Positions 23,311 to 30,618 of a stretch of DNA of 44,001 bases are shown here, in pieces. The notes beneath the pieces are model-generated. The model searched no databases and was not told the DNA's origin. It saw nothing but the letters and a program-made list of their open reading frames with translations. The DNA is from BP-133 sp040756995 (GTDB taxonomy: Bacteria > Actinomycetota > Acidimicrobiia > IMCC26256 > BP-133), in assembly GCA_040756995.1 (NCBI GenBank), contig JBFLYK010000051.1:1-44001 (forward strand), written 5' to 3'. Both the position numbers and the translations under genes were made by a program. The first letter of the stretch is position 1. Each line of letters starts with the position of its first letter.

Positions 23311-23486
23311 GCGACAGCGCCCTCCGACCCTTCCTGTCGTGACGGTGCTCGTCTGCGCGCCAGCGAAAGCGCAGCGGCGCACCGGTGATGCGTTGCGGTA
23401 CCACGGTGTTCGACCCCGGGGGTGCCCCGGAGAGGCCATTGCGGCATGCGGACATGCCGGAGGCCGGCTCGGACGGGCGCTGTCGC
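23311..23486 (-). ncRNA. Candidate retron msr-msd RNA
   Basis: The region directly upstream of the RT, read on the minus strand, is bounded by an inverted repeat: a1 at 23486-23469 and a2 at 23328-23311 share GCGACAGCGCCC as a perfect 12-bp pairing, a one-base bulge, then 5 more pairs (TCCGA). An AGC follows at the inner end of a1 (candidate branching G at 23468). Inside are a 7-bp hairpin CGGCATG/CATGCCG (23442-23459), a 6-bp hairpin CCGGGG/CCCCGG (23416-23430), and an imperfect long stem about 23343-23384 that could be the msd stem. Total 176 nt, within the known size range. The inverted repeat and position are seen; RNA identity and msr/msd borders are inferred. Confidence 0.7.
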
Positions 23487-23548
23487 ACCTCGGGACTCTA
23501 GGCAAGAAACCGCCGTGCATTGGACAAACGAGCGCCGGTCACCTCATC

Positions 23549-23576
23549 TCCCGTTCACGTTCTCCGAACGGGGGAG
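23549..23576. promoter_or_regulatory. Dyad and weak sigma-28-like match before flgB
   Basis: CCCGTTC / GAACGGG form a 7-bp dyad (23550-23556 / 23566-23572) with flanking CTC/GAG. Overlapping it, TCATCTCC (23544), 11 nt, TCCGAACG resembles the flagellar promoter pattern only partly. Could be an operator, terminator or flgB promoter. The rest of 23487-23674 shows no gene. Confidence 0.3.
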
Positions 23577-23674
23577 CACGAACGCACGGAGTGCGATCCC
23601 GCTGCCATGGACAGGCGGCCCATCCAAGCTCTTCCTGGAGAACGGGTCTGTATGTCTTCGTGGTCGTGGTCGCG

Positions 23675-24016
23675 ATGATCGACTCCACCGGTTCGGCGAT
23701 CTACGCCGCCCTCAACGGGCTGGCCGCCCGCCAGCGGGTCATCGCCAACAACGTCGCCAACGTCGAGACGCCCGGCTACATCGCCGGTCGGGTCACGTTC
23801 GAGGACAGCCTGCGGGCCGCCATCGGCGGCGGTGACGCCGACGGCACCTCGGTGTCGACGCTGCGGTCGACCGACCCCGTCAACCTCAACGGGAACAACG
23901 TGTCGCTCGACAACGAGGTCGTCTCCCTCACCCGGACCGACCTCGCCTACCAGCTGATGGTCTCGGCGCTGAACTCGAAGTTCGGCCTGCTGCGCACCGC
24001 CATCGGGAGCCGTTGA
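23675..24016 (+). CDS. flgB: Flagellar basal-body rod protein FlgB
   Basis: Proximal rod subunit. The 113-residue product (MIDSTGSAIYAALNGLAARQRVIANNVANVETPGYIAGRVTFEDSL) carries the rod/hook family motif NN-x-ANVxTPGY and the FlgB C-terminus VSLTRTDLAYQLMVSALNSKFGLLRTAIGSR. The ATG at 23675 fits the family N-terminus; in-frame GTG codons at 23660 and 23666 are alternatives and no strong ribosome-binding site is present. First gene of the long flagellar run; its stop overlaps the flgC start. Confidence 0.93.
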   Translation: MIDSTGSAIYAALNGLAARQRVIANNVANVETPGYIAGRVTFEDSLRAAIGGGDADGTSVSTLRSTDPVNLNGNNVSLDNEVVSLTRTDLAYQLMVSALNSKFGLLRTAIGSR

Positions 24017-24429
24017 TGCTGTTCCCGACGTTCAGTACCGTCGGTTCCGGCCTCGGCGTCTTCCGCACCTGGATGGACGCCGTCTCCGACAACCTGGCCA
24101 ACATCAACACCGTCCGCCCGACCAGCGAGGCGGCGTTCCAGCCCCGCTTCGTGGTGGCCACGGCCATCGGCGGTGGCCAGGAGGCGATGACCGGAGGGCC
24201 GGCCGGCGCCCGGGTCACCGGCATCGCCTTCGGTGACGCCGCCGGCCGTCTCATGCAGGACCCGACCAATCCGCTGGCCGACGCCGCCGGCATGGTTCGC
24301 CTGCCCGACATCGACATGGGCGACCAGATGACGCAACTCATGGTCGCCCAGCGCGGCTACCAGGCCAACCTGGCCGTCATCGACCGGGCCCGGGACGCCT
24401 ACCAGCAGGCGCTCACGATCGGACGCTGA
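24016..24429 (+). CDS. flgC: Flagellar basal-body rod protein FlgC
   Basis: Rod subunit, 137 residues from the ATG at 24016 (MLFPTFSTVGSGLGVFRTWMDAVSDNLANINTVRPTSEAAFQPRF), overlapping the flgB TGA by one base; a TTG at 24013 would add one residue. The C-terminus (MVRLPDIDMGDQMTQLMVAQRGYQANLAVIDRARDAYQQALTIGR) has the D-x-x-x-x-x-x-x-x-xAQRxYQANL pattern of FlgC, where the Ile-Asp-Met part replaces the usual NVD. Confidence 0.94.
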   Translation: MLFPTFSTVGSGLGVFRTWMDAVSDNLANINTVRPTSEAAFQPRFVVATAIGGGQEAMTGGPAGARVTGIAFGDAAGRLMQDPTNPLADAAGMVRLPDIDMGDQMTQLMVAQRGYQANLAVIDRARDAYQQALTIGR

Positions 24430-24431
24430 CC

Positions 24432-24839
24432 ATGGCCATCAACGCAATCGCCGGCGCCGCCGCGGCGCAGATCGCCACGACCCCGACCCTTCCGTCCACC
24501 GGCCAGATCGGCTGGACCGGCGGGGCGGGTGCGGGCCCGGCCGGCGCCAACGGCGCGGCCGCGGCCGGTGCCGCCAACGCCGATATCGCCACCGCCGCCG
24601 GCTCCGCCGTCGCCGGGACCCAGAGCTTCGGCCGGACGCTGACCCAGGCCCTCGAAGGGCTGCAGGCCACGCAGACGAAGGCCGACGGCCTGGCCGTCCA
24701 GGCCGCCACCGGCGACCTCACCAACGTCCACGACTACATGATCGCCGCCACCGAGGCGTCGCTGGCCACCGAGCTCACGGTGGCCGTGCGCAACAAGGCC
24801 GTGGAGGCGTTCAACCAGATCATGAACATGGCGGTCTGA
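24432..24839 (+). CDS. fliE: Flagellar hook-basal body complex protein FliE
   Basis: Adapter between MS ring and rod, and an early export substrate. The 135-residue product has an Ala/Gly-rich disordered N-terminus and the conserved C-terminal part FGRTLTQALEGLQATQTKADGLAVQAATGDLTNVHDYMIAATEASLATELTVAVRNKAVEAFNQIMNMAV, with the TG-x-xxNVHDxMIAxEKAxL-like and VRNKxxEAYxxIMxMxV-like motifs. Located 2 nt after flgC and 4 nt before fliF. Confidence 0.95.
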   Translation: MAINAIAGAAAAQIATTPTLPSTGQIGWTGGAGAGPAGANGAAAAGAANADIATAAGSAVAGTQSFGRTLTQALEGLQATQTKADGLAVQAATGDLTNVHDYMIAATEASLATELTVAVRNKAVEAFNQIMNMAV

Positions 24840-24843
24840 GGCG

Positions 24844-26559
24844 ATGGCGTCCTTCGATCTCACCACCGCCCGCCGCCGGGCCACCGCCGTCTGGTCGGGC
24901 TTCACTTCCGGTCAGAAGACCACGCTGGGACTGGCCGTGGTCGCCGTCGTCATCGGCGGATACCTCTTCACCAAGTGGGCCGCCGAGCCCACCTGGACGC
25001 CGCTCTACGGCAACCTCAGCGCCACCGACGCCGGCTCCGTGACCTCCGAGCTGGCCAGCAAAGGCGTGCAGTACAAGCTGACCGACGGCGGCACCACCGT
25101 GATGGTGCCCCAGGCGCAGGTGTATCAGCTGCGCCTCGACATGAGCGCCAAGGGTCTGCCCACCGGTGGCTCGCAGGGCTACGCCCTCCTCGACAAGCAG
25201 GGCATCACCACCTCGGAGTTCCGCCAGCGGGTCGACTACCAGCGGGCCCTCGAAGGCGAGCTGGCCCGGACCATCGGCGCCATCGACGGCGTCGCCGGTG
25301 CCGACGTGCACCTCGTCATCCCGGCCGACGACGTGTTCGCCGACGACTCCAGCCAGCCCAGCGCCTCCGTCCTCCTCCGGCCGACGACCCAGGGCAAGAA
25401 GTTCGGCTCCGACCAGGTGCGGGCCATCGTCAACCTGGTGGCCGGCAGCGTCGAGGGCCTCTCGCCGGAAGCGGTGACCGTGGCCGACTCGGCGGGACAC
25501 GTGCTCTCGGCGCCGGGCGACGGCGGCCTCGACGCCTCCGGCGACGCCCAGGCCGCCCAGGCCCGCACCTTCGAGGACGGGCTGGCCCGCAGCATCGAGG
25601 AGATGCTGGCTCCCGTCACTGGCGCCGGCGGCGCCGTCGTGCGGGTCCGCGCCGATCTCGACTTCGACGAGCGCTCCACCACCACCGAGCGGTTCGACCA
25701 GCCGCCGGCCGGCCAGACCGCCCCGCTGGTCAACGAGTCGACGAGCAACGAAACCTTCGCCGGACCCGGCGCGTCCGGCGCCGCCGGCGGTGTCCTGGGT
25801 ACGACTGGCACGCCGACCGACGCCGCGGCGGCCACGGCCAACAACTATCAGAAGCAGCAGGCCGATCGGAGCTTCGCCGTCGGCAAGGTCACCGAGCAGG
25901 TGAAGTCCGCTCCCGGTAAGGTGTCGCGGCTGTCGGTCGCCGTTCTGCTCGACGACAAGGTGCAGGTCCCCGCCGCCGAGATCACCAACCTCGTGAACGC
26001 CGCCGCCGGCATCGACACGCAACGGGGCGACCTCGTCTCGGTGCAGGCCATGGCCTTCGACCGCAGCGCCACCGAGGCCGCGGCCAAGGAGGAGAAGGCC
26101 GCCGCTGACGCCCGGAGCAAGGCGCAGCTCATGAATCTTGTCCGCACCGGCGGCGTGCTGCTCATCGTGCTGGTGGCGCTGTTCCTCGCCTGGCGCAGCG
26201 CCAAGAAGGCCGGCGTGACCCGCTACCCCGTCCCCGGCGTGCTGTCGGCCGGGCCCGTTCCCGCTGATGCGCTGCACGCCGCGCTGACCGCCATCGGAGC
26301 CGGCCAGACCGGCGCCGGCCTCAGCGCCGGCAACGCCAACGCCGCGGGGAGCGCGTCGCTCGCCGCGCCGGCGAACCTCGGGGCCGTCGAACCGGGTGAA
26401 CCCCGGGGGTTCGGGGGTGTCCCCCGAAATGACAGCGCCAGCCCGGCGCTGCCCAGCGCCTCCTCCGCCGTCAACGACGAGCTCGCCGAGCTCATCGAGC
26501 GCCAGCCCGACGAAGTCGCCTCCATCCTCCGGGGCTGGCTGGCTGACCGGAGGTCGTGA
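24844..26559 (+). CDS. fliF: Flagellar MS-ring protein FliF
   Basis: Forms the membrane ring on which rotor and export gate assemble. The 571-residue product has a first transmembrane segment (about 24-45, TTLGLAVVAVVIGGYLF), the YscJ/FliF ring-building domain (WTPLYGNLSATDAGSVTSELASKGVQYKL, GSQGYALLDKQGITTSEFRQRVDYQRALEGELARTI), a periplasmic linker, and a second transmembrane segment (about 435-455, TGGVLLIVLVALFLAWRS). The last 30 residues (ELAELIERQPDEVASILRGWLADRR) are the FliG-binding motif. Just before this, residues about 519-529 (EPRGFGGVPRND) are encoded by a GC-rich hairpin repeat. Confidence 0.97.
   Translation: MASFDLTTARRRATAVWSGFTSGQKTTLGLAVVAVVIGGYLFTKWAAEPTWTPLYGNLSATDAGSVTSELASKGVQYKLTDGGTTVMVPQAQVYQLRLDMSAKGLPTGGSQGYALLDKQGITTSEFRQRVDYQRALEGELARTIGAIDGVAGADVHLVIPADDVFADDSSQPSASVLLRPTTQGKKFGSDQVRAIVNLVAGSVEGLSPEAVTVADSAGHVLSAPGDGGLDASGDAQAAQARTFEDGLARSIEEMLAPVTGAGGAVVRVRADLDFDERSTTTERFDQPPAGQTAPLVNESTSNETFAGPGASGAAGGVLGTTGTPTDAAAATANNYQKQQADRSFAVGKVTEQVKSAPGKVSRLSVAVLLDDKVQVPAAEITNLVNAAAGIDTQRGDLVSVQAMAFDRSATEAAAKEEKAAADARSKAQLMNLVRTGGVLLIVLVALFLAWRSAKKAGVTRYPVPGVLSAGPVPADALHAALTAIGAGQTGAGLSAGNANAAGSASLAAPANLGAVEPGEPRGFGGVPRNDSASPALPSASSAVNDELAELIERQPDEVASILRGWLADRRS
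26399..26428 (+). repeat. GC-rich hairpin repeat, copy B (in fliF 3' end)
   Basis: AACCCCGGGGGTT overlapping TTCGGGGG-TGT-CCCCCGAA: a perfect 8-bp stem with TGT loop (26410-26417 / 26421-26428). In frame in fliF, encoding PRGFGGVPR in the cytoplasmic linker before the FliG-binding helix. Confidence 0.75.
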
Positions 26560-27569
26560 TGGCCCGCGACCGAACCTTGACCGGCGCCCAGAAGGCGGCG
26601 GTATTCATCCTCCACATGGGCAAGGAGCGCTCCGCCGAGGTGCTGCGTTCCATGCGGGAGACCGAAGTGGCCGAGATCATGGCCGAGGTCGCCCGGATGC
26701 GGACCGTCAACAGCACCCTGGTCGAAGAAGTCGTCGGCGAGTTCAAGGAGATGGCCGAGGCCAAGGTGACGATCACCGCCGGCGGCCTCGAGCGGGCCCG
26801 CACGCTGCTGGAGGAGAGCCTCGGCGGCGACAAGGCGACGGAGATCCTCGACCGGGTGACCGCCTCGCTGATCGAGCTGCCGTTCGAGTTCCTCCGGCGG
26901 GCCGACCCCCGCCAGGTCCTGTCGTTCATCCAGGACGAGCACCCTCAGACCATCGCCCTCGTGCTGGCCTACATGACGCCCGACCAGGCGGCGATGGTGA
27001 TGAGCGGGCTGTCCGAAGACCTGCAGCGCGACGTCGCCATGCGCCTCGCGGTGATGGACCGCACCAGCCCCGAGGTCGTGGCCCACGTCGAGCAGATGCT
27101 GGAGCGGAAGCTGTCGTCGGTGCTCCAGCCGAGCGAGCTGTCGTCGGTAGGCGGCGTGCAGAGCCTCGTCGACATCCTCAACCGCTCCGACCGGGCCACC
27201 GAGCGCCTCATCCTCGAGGGCCTGGAGAACGAGGATTCCGAGCTGGCCGACGAGGTCCGCCAGCGCATGTTCGTCTTCGAGGACATCGCCGGCCTCGACG
27301 ACCGCTCGATCCAGCTGGTGCTGCGCCAGGTCGACTCCAAGGAGCTGGCCGTGGCGCTCAAGGGCGTGCGCCAGGAGGTCCGCAACGCCATCACCCGCAA
27401 CATGTCGGAGCGGGCCGGGGCCAACCTCCTCGAAGAGATCGCCCTGCTCGGCGCCGTCCGGCTCAAGACCGTGGAAGAGGCGCAGGGCGCCATCGTGCGG
27501 GTCGTCCGGGCCCTGGAAGAGTCGGGCCAACTGGTCCTCGTGAGGAGCGCCGATGAGTTCGTCGAGTAG
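26559..27569 (+). CDS. fliG: Flagellar motor switch protein FliG
   Basis: Rotor protein contacting MotA and FliM. The 336-residue product starts MARDRTLTGAQKAAVFILHMGKERSAEVLRSM at ATG 26559, chosen over GTG 26556 because GGAGG lies 5 nt upstream. It has the EHPQTIALVL motif of the middle domain, GGVQSLVDILNRSDRATERLILEGLE, the MFVFEDI hinge and the torque helix segment DDRSIQLVLRQVDSKELAVALKG. The start overlaps the fliF stop by one base; fliH overlaps its 3' end by 17 nt. Confidence 0.97.
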   Translation: MARDRTLTGAQKAAVFILHMGKERSAEVLRSMRETEVAEIMAEVARMRTVNSTLVEEVVGEFKEMAEAKVTITAGGLERARTLLEESLGGDKATEILDRVTASLIELPFEFLRRADPRQVLSFIQDEHPQTIALVLAYMTPDQAAMVMSGLSEDLQRDVAMRLAVMDRTSPEVVAHVEQMLERKLSSVLQPSELSSVGGVQSLVDILNRSDRATERLILEGLENEDSELADEVRQRMFVFEDIAGLDDRSIQLVLRQVDSKELAVALKGVRQEVRNAITRNMSERAGANLLEEIALLGAVRLKTVEEAQGAIVRVVRALEESGQLVLVRSADEFVE

Positions 27570-28200
27570 CGCCCGGGTCCGGGTGCTGCGGGGCGTCTCG
27601 TTCGAGCGGGCGTTCTCGCCGCTCGAAGCGGAGCTGCCCGGCCCGCCGGCCGAGGTCGATCCCGCCGTGGCCGCCGCCGAGGAGCAGCGGGGTTACGACG
27701 ACGGCTACCGGGCCGGCATGGCCGAGGGGCTCGCCGCCGGGCGGGCGGCCATGGCCGCCGAGTCGGCCGCCGCCGTGGCCGGCCTGGAGGCCGCCGCCCG
27801 AGCGCTGGTCGACGCCGCGGCCGACCTCCGGCGCCGCCAGGCGCTGGAGCTGACCGGCCTGGAGGACGCGCTGGCCCGGGCCGCCGTCGACCTGGCTTCC
27901 GCCATCGTCGGACGGGAACTCCAGGTGTCCGCCTCGCCCGGCGCCGACGCTCTGGCCCGCGCCCTGGCGCTGACGCCCGCCGGTTGCACAGCCGTGGCCC
28001 GGCTGCACCCGGCCGACGCCGAAGCCCTGCAGGAGACCGCCGACGACATCGCCGATGTCACCCCGGGAACCCTGACGCTCATTGCCGACCCGGCCATCGA
28101 ACGGGGCGGCTGCATCCTCGAAGTCGGCGACTCCCGCATCGACGCCCAACTCGGGTCGGCGATCGACCGGGTCCGGGCCGCTCTGCTGGGGGACCGATGA
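27553..28200 (+). CDS. fliH: Flagellar assembly protein FliH
   Basis: Stator-like partner of the FliI ATPase. The 215-residue product has an Ala/Glu-rich helical middle with spaced Gly (GYDDGYRAGMAEGLAAGRAAMAAES, the G-x-x-x-G repeats of FliH) and a C-terminal V-ATPase subunit E-like domain (LARAAVDLASAIVGRELQVS, TLIADPAIERGGCILEVGDSRIDAQLGSAIDRVRAAL). AGGAG precedes the ATG within fliG; the stop overlaps the fliI start. Confidence 0.92.
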   Translation: MSSSSSARVRVLRGVSFERAFSPLEAELPGPPAEVDPAVAAAEEQRGYDDGYRAGMAEGLAAGRAAMAAESAAAVAGLEAAARALVDAAADLRRRQALELTGLEDALARAAVDLASAIVGRELQVSASPGADALARALALTPAGCTAVARLHPADAEALQETADDIADVTPGTLTLIADPAIERGGCILEVGDSRIDAQLGSAIDRVRAALLGDR

Positions 28201-29510
28201 GCCGGGTGCGGGTCCTCGAACCTCGCCGGCTGGCGGCCGCCCTCGAGGCGGCCCGTCCCCGCCGCTTCGGCCGGGTCGAGCGGGTCGTCGGCATCCACCT
28301 CGAGGTGTCGGGGCTCGACGCCGCCATCGGCGACGCAATCGTGATCTTCGCCCCCACCGGCAAGGTCGGCGGCGAGGTCGTCGCCCTCCACGGCGACCGC
28401 ATCGTGTGCATGCCGTTCGGCGATCTCCACGGTCTGCGGACGGGCGCCCCGGTGTGGACGCCGGGCCACCCGCCCACGATCTCCGTCGGTCGGCCGCTGC
28501 TCGGCCGGGTGCTCAACGGGCTCGGCCAGCCGATCGACGAGCGACCGCTGCCGGCGGGCCTCGAGACGGTCACGGTCGACGGGACGGCGCCGCATCCCTT
28601 GCTGCGGGCCAATGTCGACCGGCCCCTGCCGCTCGGGGTGCGGGCCATGGACACGCTGATCCCCTGCGGCCGCGGGCAGCGGCTCGGGATCTTCGCCGGC
28701 TCCGGCGTTGGCAAGTCGTCGCTCCTGTCGATGATCGCCCGGGGCACCGAAGCCCAGGTCTCCGTGCTGGCCCTCGTCGGGGAACGGGGCCGGGAGGTGC
28801 GGGAGTTCCTCGAGCGTGACCTCGGTCCCGAAGGGCTCGCCCGTTCGGTGGTGGTGGTCGCCACCTCCGACCAGCCGGCGCTCGTCCGGCTGCGGGCCGC
28901 CTTCACCGCCACCCGCATCGCCGAATGGTTCCGGGATCAGGGAATGGACGTCGTTCTCATGATGGACAGCCTCACCCGCTTTGCCATGGCGCAGCGGGAG
29001 GTGGGACTCTCGGCCGGCGAGCCGCCCGCCACCCGGGGCTACCCGCCGTCGGTCTTCTCGCTCCTGCCCCGCCTGCTGGAGCGGGCCGGGGCGGCCGAAT
29101 CCGGTTCGATCACCGGCCTCTACACCGTGCTCGTCGACGGCGACGACATGGACGAGCCGATCGCCGACTGCGCCCGTTCGATCCTCGACGGCCACGTCGT
29201 ACTGTCCCGGCGCCTGGCGTCGATGGGTCACTTTCCGACCATCGAGGTGCTCGACTCAGTCTCCCGGGTGTCGGGAGCGATCACCACTCCGGAGCAGAAG
29301 GCCGCCGCTGTGGGCCTGCGCCGCCTCCTGGCCGCCGAACGGGAGGTCAAGGACCTCGTCGAGATCGGCGCCTACGCCGCGGGCACGAACCCTGACGCCG
29401 ACCGGGCGCTGGCGCTGTCGGCCGACATCCGCCGCTTTCTCTGTCAGGACATGGACGAGGTCGCTCCCGCCGCGGAGAGCTGGGCGCGCCTCCGGGAGCT
29501 GGTCGCGTGA
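28197..29510 (+). CDS. fliI: Flagellum-specific ATP synthase FliI
   Basis: Export ATPase. I start at ATG 28197 (MSRVRVLEPRRLAAALEAARPRRFGRVERVVG), overlapping the fliH stop; the frame is open upstream as a fliH shadow. The 437-residue product has Walker A AGSGVGKSS (about 167-175), GERGREVREF, Walker B VVLMMDSLTRFAMAQREVGL and the ATP-synthase-like segment GSITGLYTVLVDGDDMDEPIAD, GHVVLSRRLA. This is standard FliI. fliJ overlaps by 4 nt. Confidence 0.97.
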   Translation: MSRVRVLEPRRLAAALEAARPRRFGRVERVVGIHLEVSGLDAAIGDAIVIFAPTGKVGGEVVALHGDRIVCMPFGDLHGLRTGAPVWTPGHPPTISVGRPLLGRVLNGLGQPIDERPLPAGLETVTVDGTAPHPLLRANVDRPLPLGVRAMDTLIPCGRGQRLGIFAGSGVGKSSLLSMIARGTEAQVSVLALVGERGREVREFLERDLGPEGLARSVVVVATSDQPALVRLRAAFTATRIAEWFRDQGMDVVLMMDSLTRFAMAQREVGLSAGEPPATRGYPPSVFSLLPRLLERAGAAESGSITGLYTVLVDGDDMDEPIADCARSILDGHVVLSRRLASMGHFPTIEVLDSVSRVSGAITTPEQKAAAVGLRRLLAAEREVKDLVEIGAYAAGTNPDADRALALSADIRRFLCQDMDEVAPAAESWARLRELVA

Positions 29511-29983
29511 AGAAGTACACGTTCTCACTGGCCAAGGTGCTGCGGGTGCGGCGCATCGAGGAGGAGCAGGCGGCCGCCCGGCTGGCCGCCGCCCGGAGCG
29601 CCGCTGCCGCGGCGGCGGCCAAGGAGGTCGGCGCCACTCACGCTCTGGCCTCCCGGTGCGCCCGCGGCGGGCTGCAGCCGGCCGCCTCGTTCCTCGCCTG
29701 GAGCGAGACCACCATGCTGGCCGGTGAAGCGCTGAGCGACGCCCGGGCCGATGTCAAGGTCGCCGACGAGGAACTCGAAGCGCGGCGGGGCGAGTGGTCG
29801 TCCGCCGCCGCCCGGGTCTCGGCCCTCGAGAACCTCGACGAGCGGGGCCGGGAGGCGCACGCCGTCGAACGCCGGCGGGAAGAGACGAAGACCGCCGATG
29901 ACATCATTACTGTACGGAGCGGCTCACGCCGCCCAGATCAGGGGGACACCCCCTGTCCCCCGGGCCGCTGGGACCGGCCGTGA
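29507..29983 (+). CDS. fliJ: Flagellar FliJ-like protein
   Basis: Coiled-coil stalk of the export ATPase. The 158-residue product begins MKKYTFSLAKVLRVRRIEEEQAAARLAAARSAA (FliJ N-terminus F-x-LxxVLxxRxxxEExAxxxL) and is mostly Ala/Glu/Arg helix. Start is GTG, overlapping the fliI stop. The final ~20 residues (RPDQGDTPCPPGRWDRP) are translated from a GC-rich hairpin repeat and are not FliJ-like, so the original C-terminus was probably replaced or extended. Confidence 0.88.
   Translation: MKKYTFSLAKVLRVRRIEEEQAAARLAAARSAAAAAAAKEVGATHALASRCARGGLQPAASFLAWSETTMLAGEALSDARADVKVADEELEARRGEWSSAAARVSALENLDERGREAHAVERRREETKTADDIITVRSGSRRPDQGDTPCPPGRWDRP
29938..29965 (-). repeat. GC-rich hairpin repeat, copy C (in fliJ 3' end)
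   Basis: Inverted orientation relative to copies A and B. On the minus strand: GCCCGGGGG, ACA, then GGGGG-TGT-CCCCC and TGA; stem CAGGGGG / CCCCCTG with 3-nt loop (29939-29945 / 29949-29955). In frame in fliJ, encoding DQGDTPCPPG. Confidence 0.75.
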
Positions 29984-30618
29984 CCGTCCCCGCCATCACC
30001 GGAGGCGACGGGATCGCCGCCGTCCAGAGCCGCATCAGCGAGATCCAGTCGCGCTTCATGAAGGCGCCGAACGTCTCGTTCGGCACCGTGCTGTCGAATC
30101 AGCTCGGTGGGCTGCGCACCGGCGCCTCGCTGGCGGGCGGCGACCGGACCGTTCCGGTGACCCCCCGTGCTCCGGGCGAGCGGCTGCCCGACGGGCTCTC
30201 GCCGGCCATCGACATCGCGCAGCGGTATCTCGGCGTGCCCTATGTGTGGGGCGGCGAGTCGCCGTCGGGCTTCGACTGCTCCGGGCTTCTCCAATTCGTC
30301 TACAAGCAGCTCGGCGTGAACCTCCCCCGGGTCGCCGCCGACCAGGCCCGGGCCGGCCAGCCGGTGGCCAGCCTCGCCGAAGCCCGCCCGGGCGACCTCG
30401 TCGCCTTCGGCCAACCGGTCGACCACATCGGGATCTACGCCGGCAACAACCTCATGGTCGTCGCCCCGAAGACCGGTGACGTCGTGAAGGTGCAGGAGAT
30501 CTACCGGACGCCGAGCGCCATCCGCCGCGTATTGCCGTCGAACGTCCCTGCGTCGTTCGGTACCGACCTCAGTGGCCAGCGGTCGATCCTCCTGTCCGCC
30601 CTCGGAGGGTTGTCATGA
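29980..30618 (+). CDS. NlpC/P60 family protein in the flagellar operon
   Basis: Putative peptidoglycan hydrolase likely helping the rod or hook pass the thick wall, in the role FlgJ plays in proteobacteria. The 212-residue product has an N-terminal 70 residues with FliE/FlgJ-like helical character (GIAAVQSRISEIQSRFMKAPNVSFGTVL) and an NlpC/P60 domain: AQRYLGVPYVWGGESPSGFDCSGLLQFVYKQLG with nucleophile Cys100 and VDHIGIYAGN with His149. The third catalytic position, usually H/N/E in M-(I/V)-H-A, is Val here (LMVVAPKTG). No signal peptide, so it is probably exported by the flagellar system. Start GTG overlaps the fliJ stop. Confidence 0.88.
   Translation: MTVPAITGGDGIAAVQSRISEIQSRFMKAPNVSFGTVLSNQLGGLRTGASLAGGDRTVPVTPRAPGERLPDGLSPAIDIAQRYLGVPYVWGGESPSGFDCSGLLQFVYKQLGVNLPRVAADQARAGQPVASLAEARPGDLVAFGQPVDHIGIYAGNNLMVVAPKTGDVVKVQEIYRTPSAIRRVLPSNVPASFGTDLSGQRSILLSALGGLS

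Noticed and set aside
21936..23342. 468-codon plus-strand frame opposite the RT
   Set aside because: Shadow frame; the minus strand carries all RT motifs.
23405..23432. Fourth copy of the GC-rich hairpin repeat within the candidate retron RNA
   Set aside because: ACCCCGGGGGTGCCCCGG resembles the repeat but lacks the GGGGG-TGT-CCCCC core; probably only a GC-rich hairpin of the RNA.
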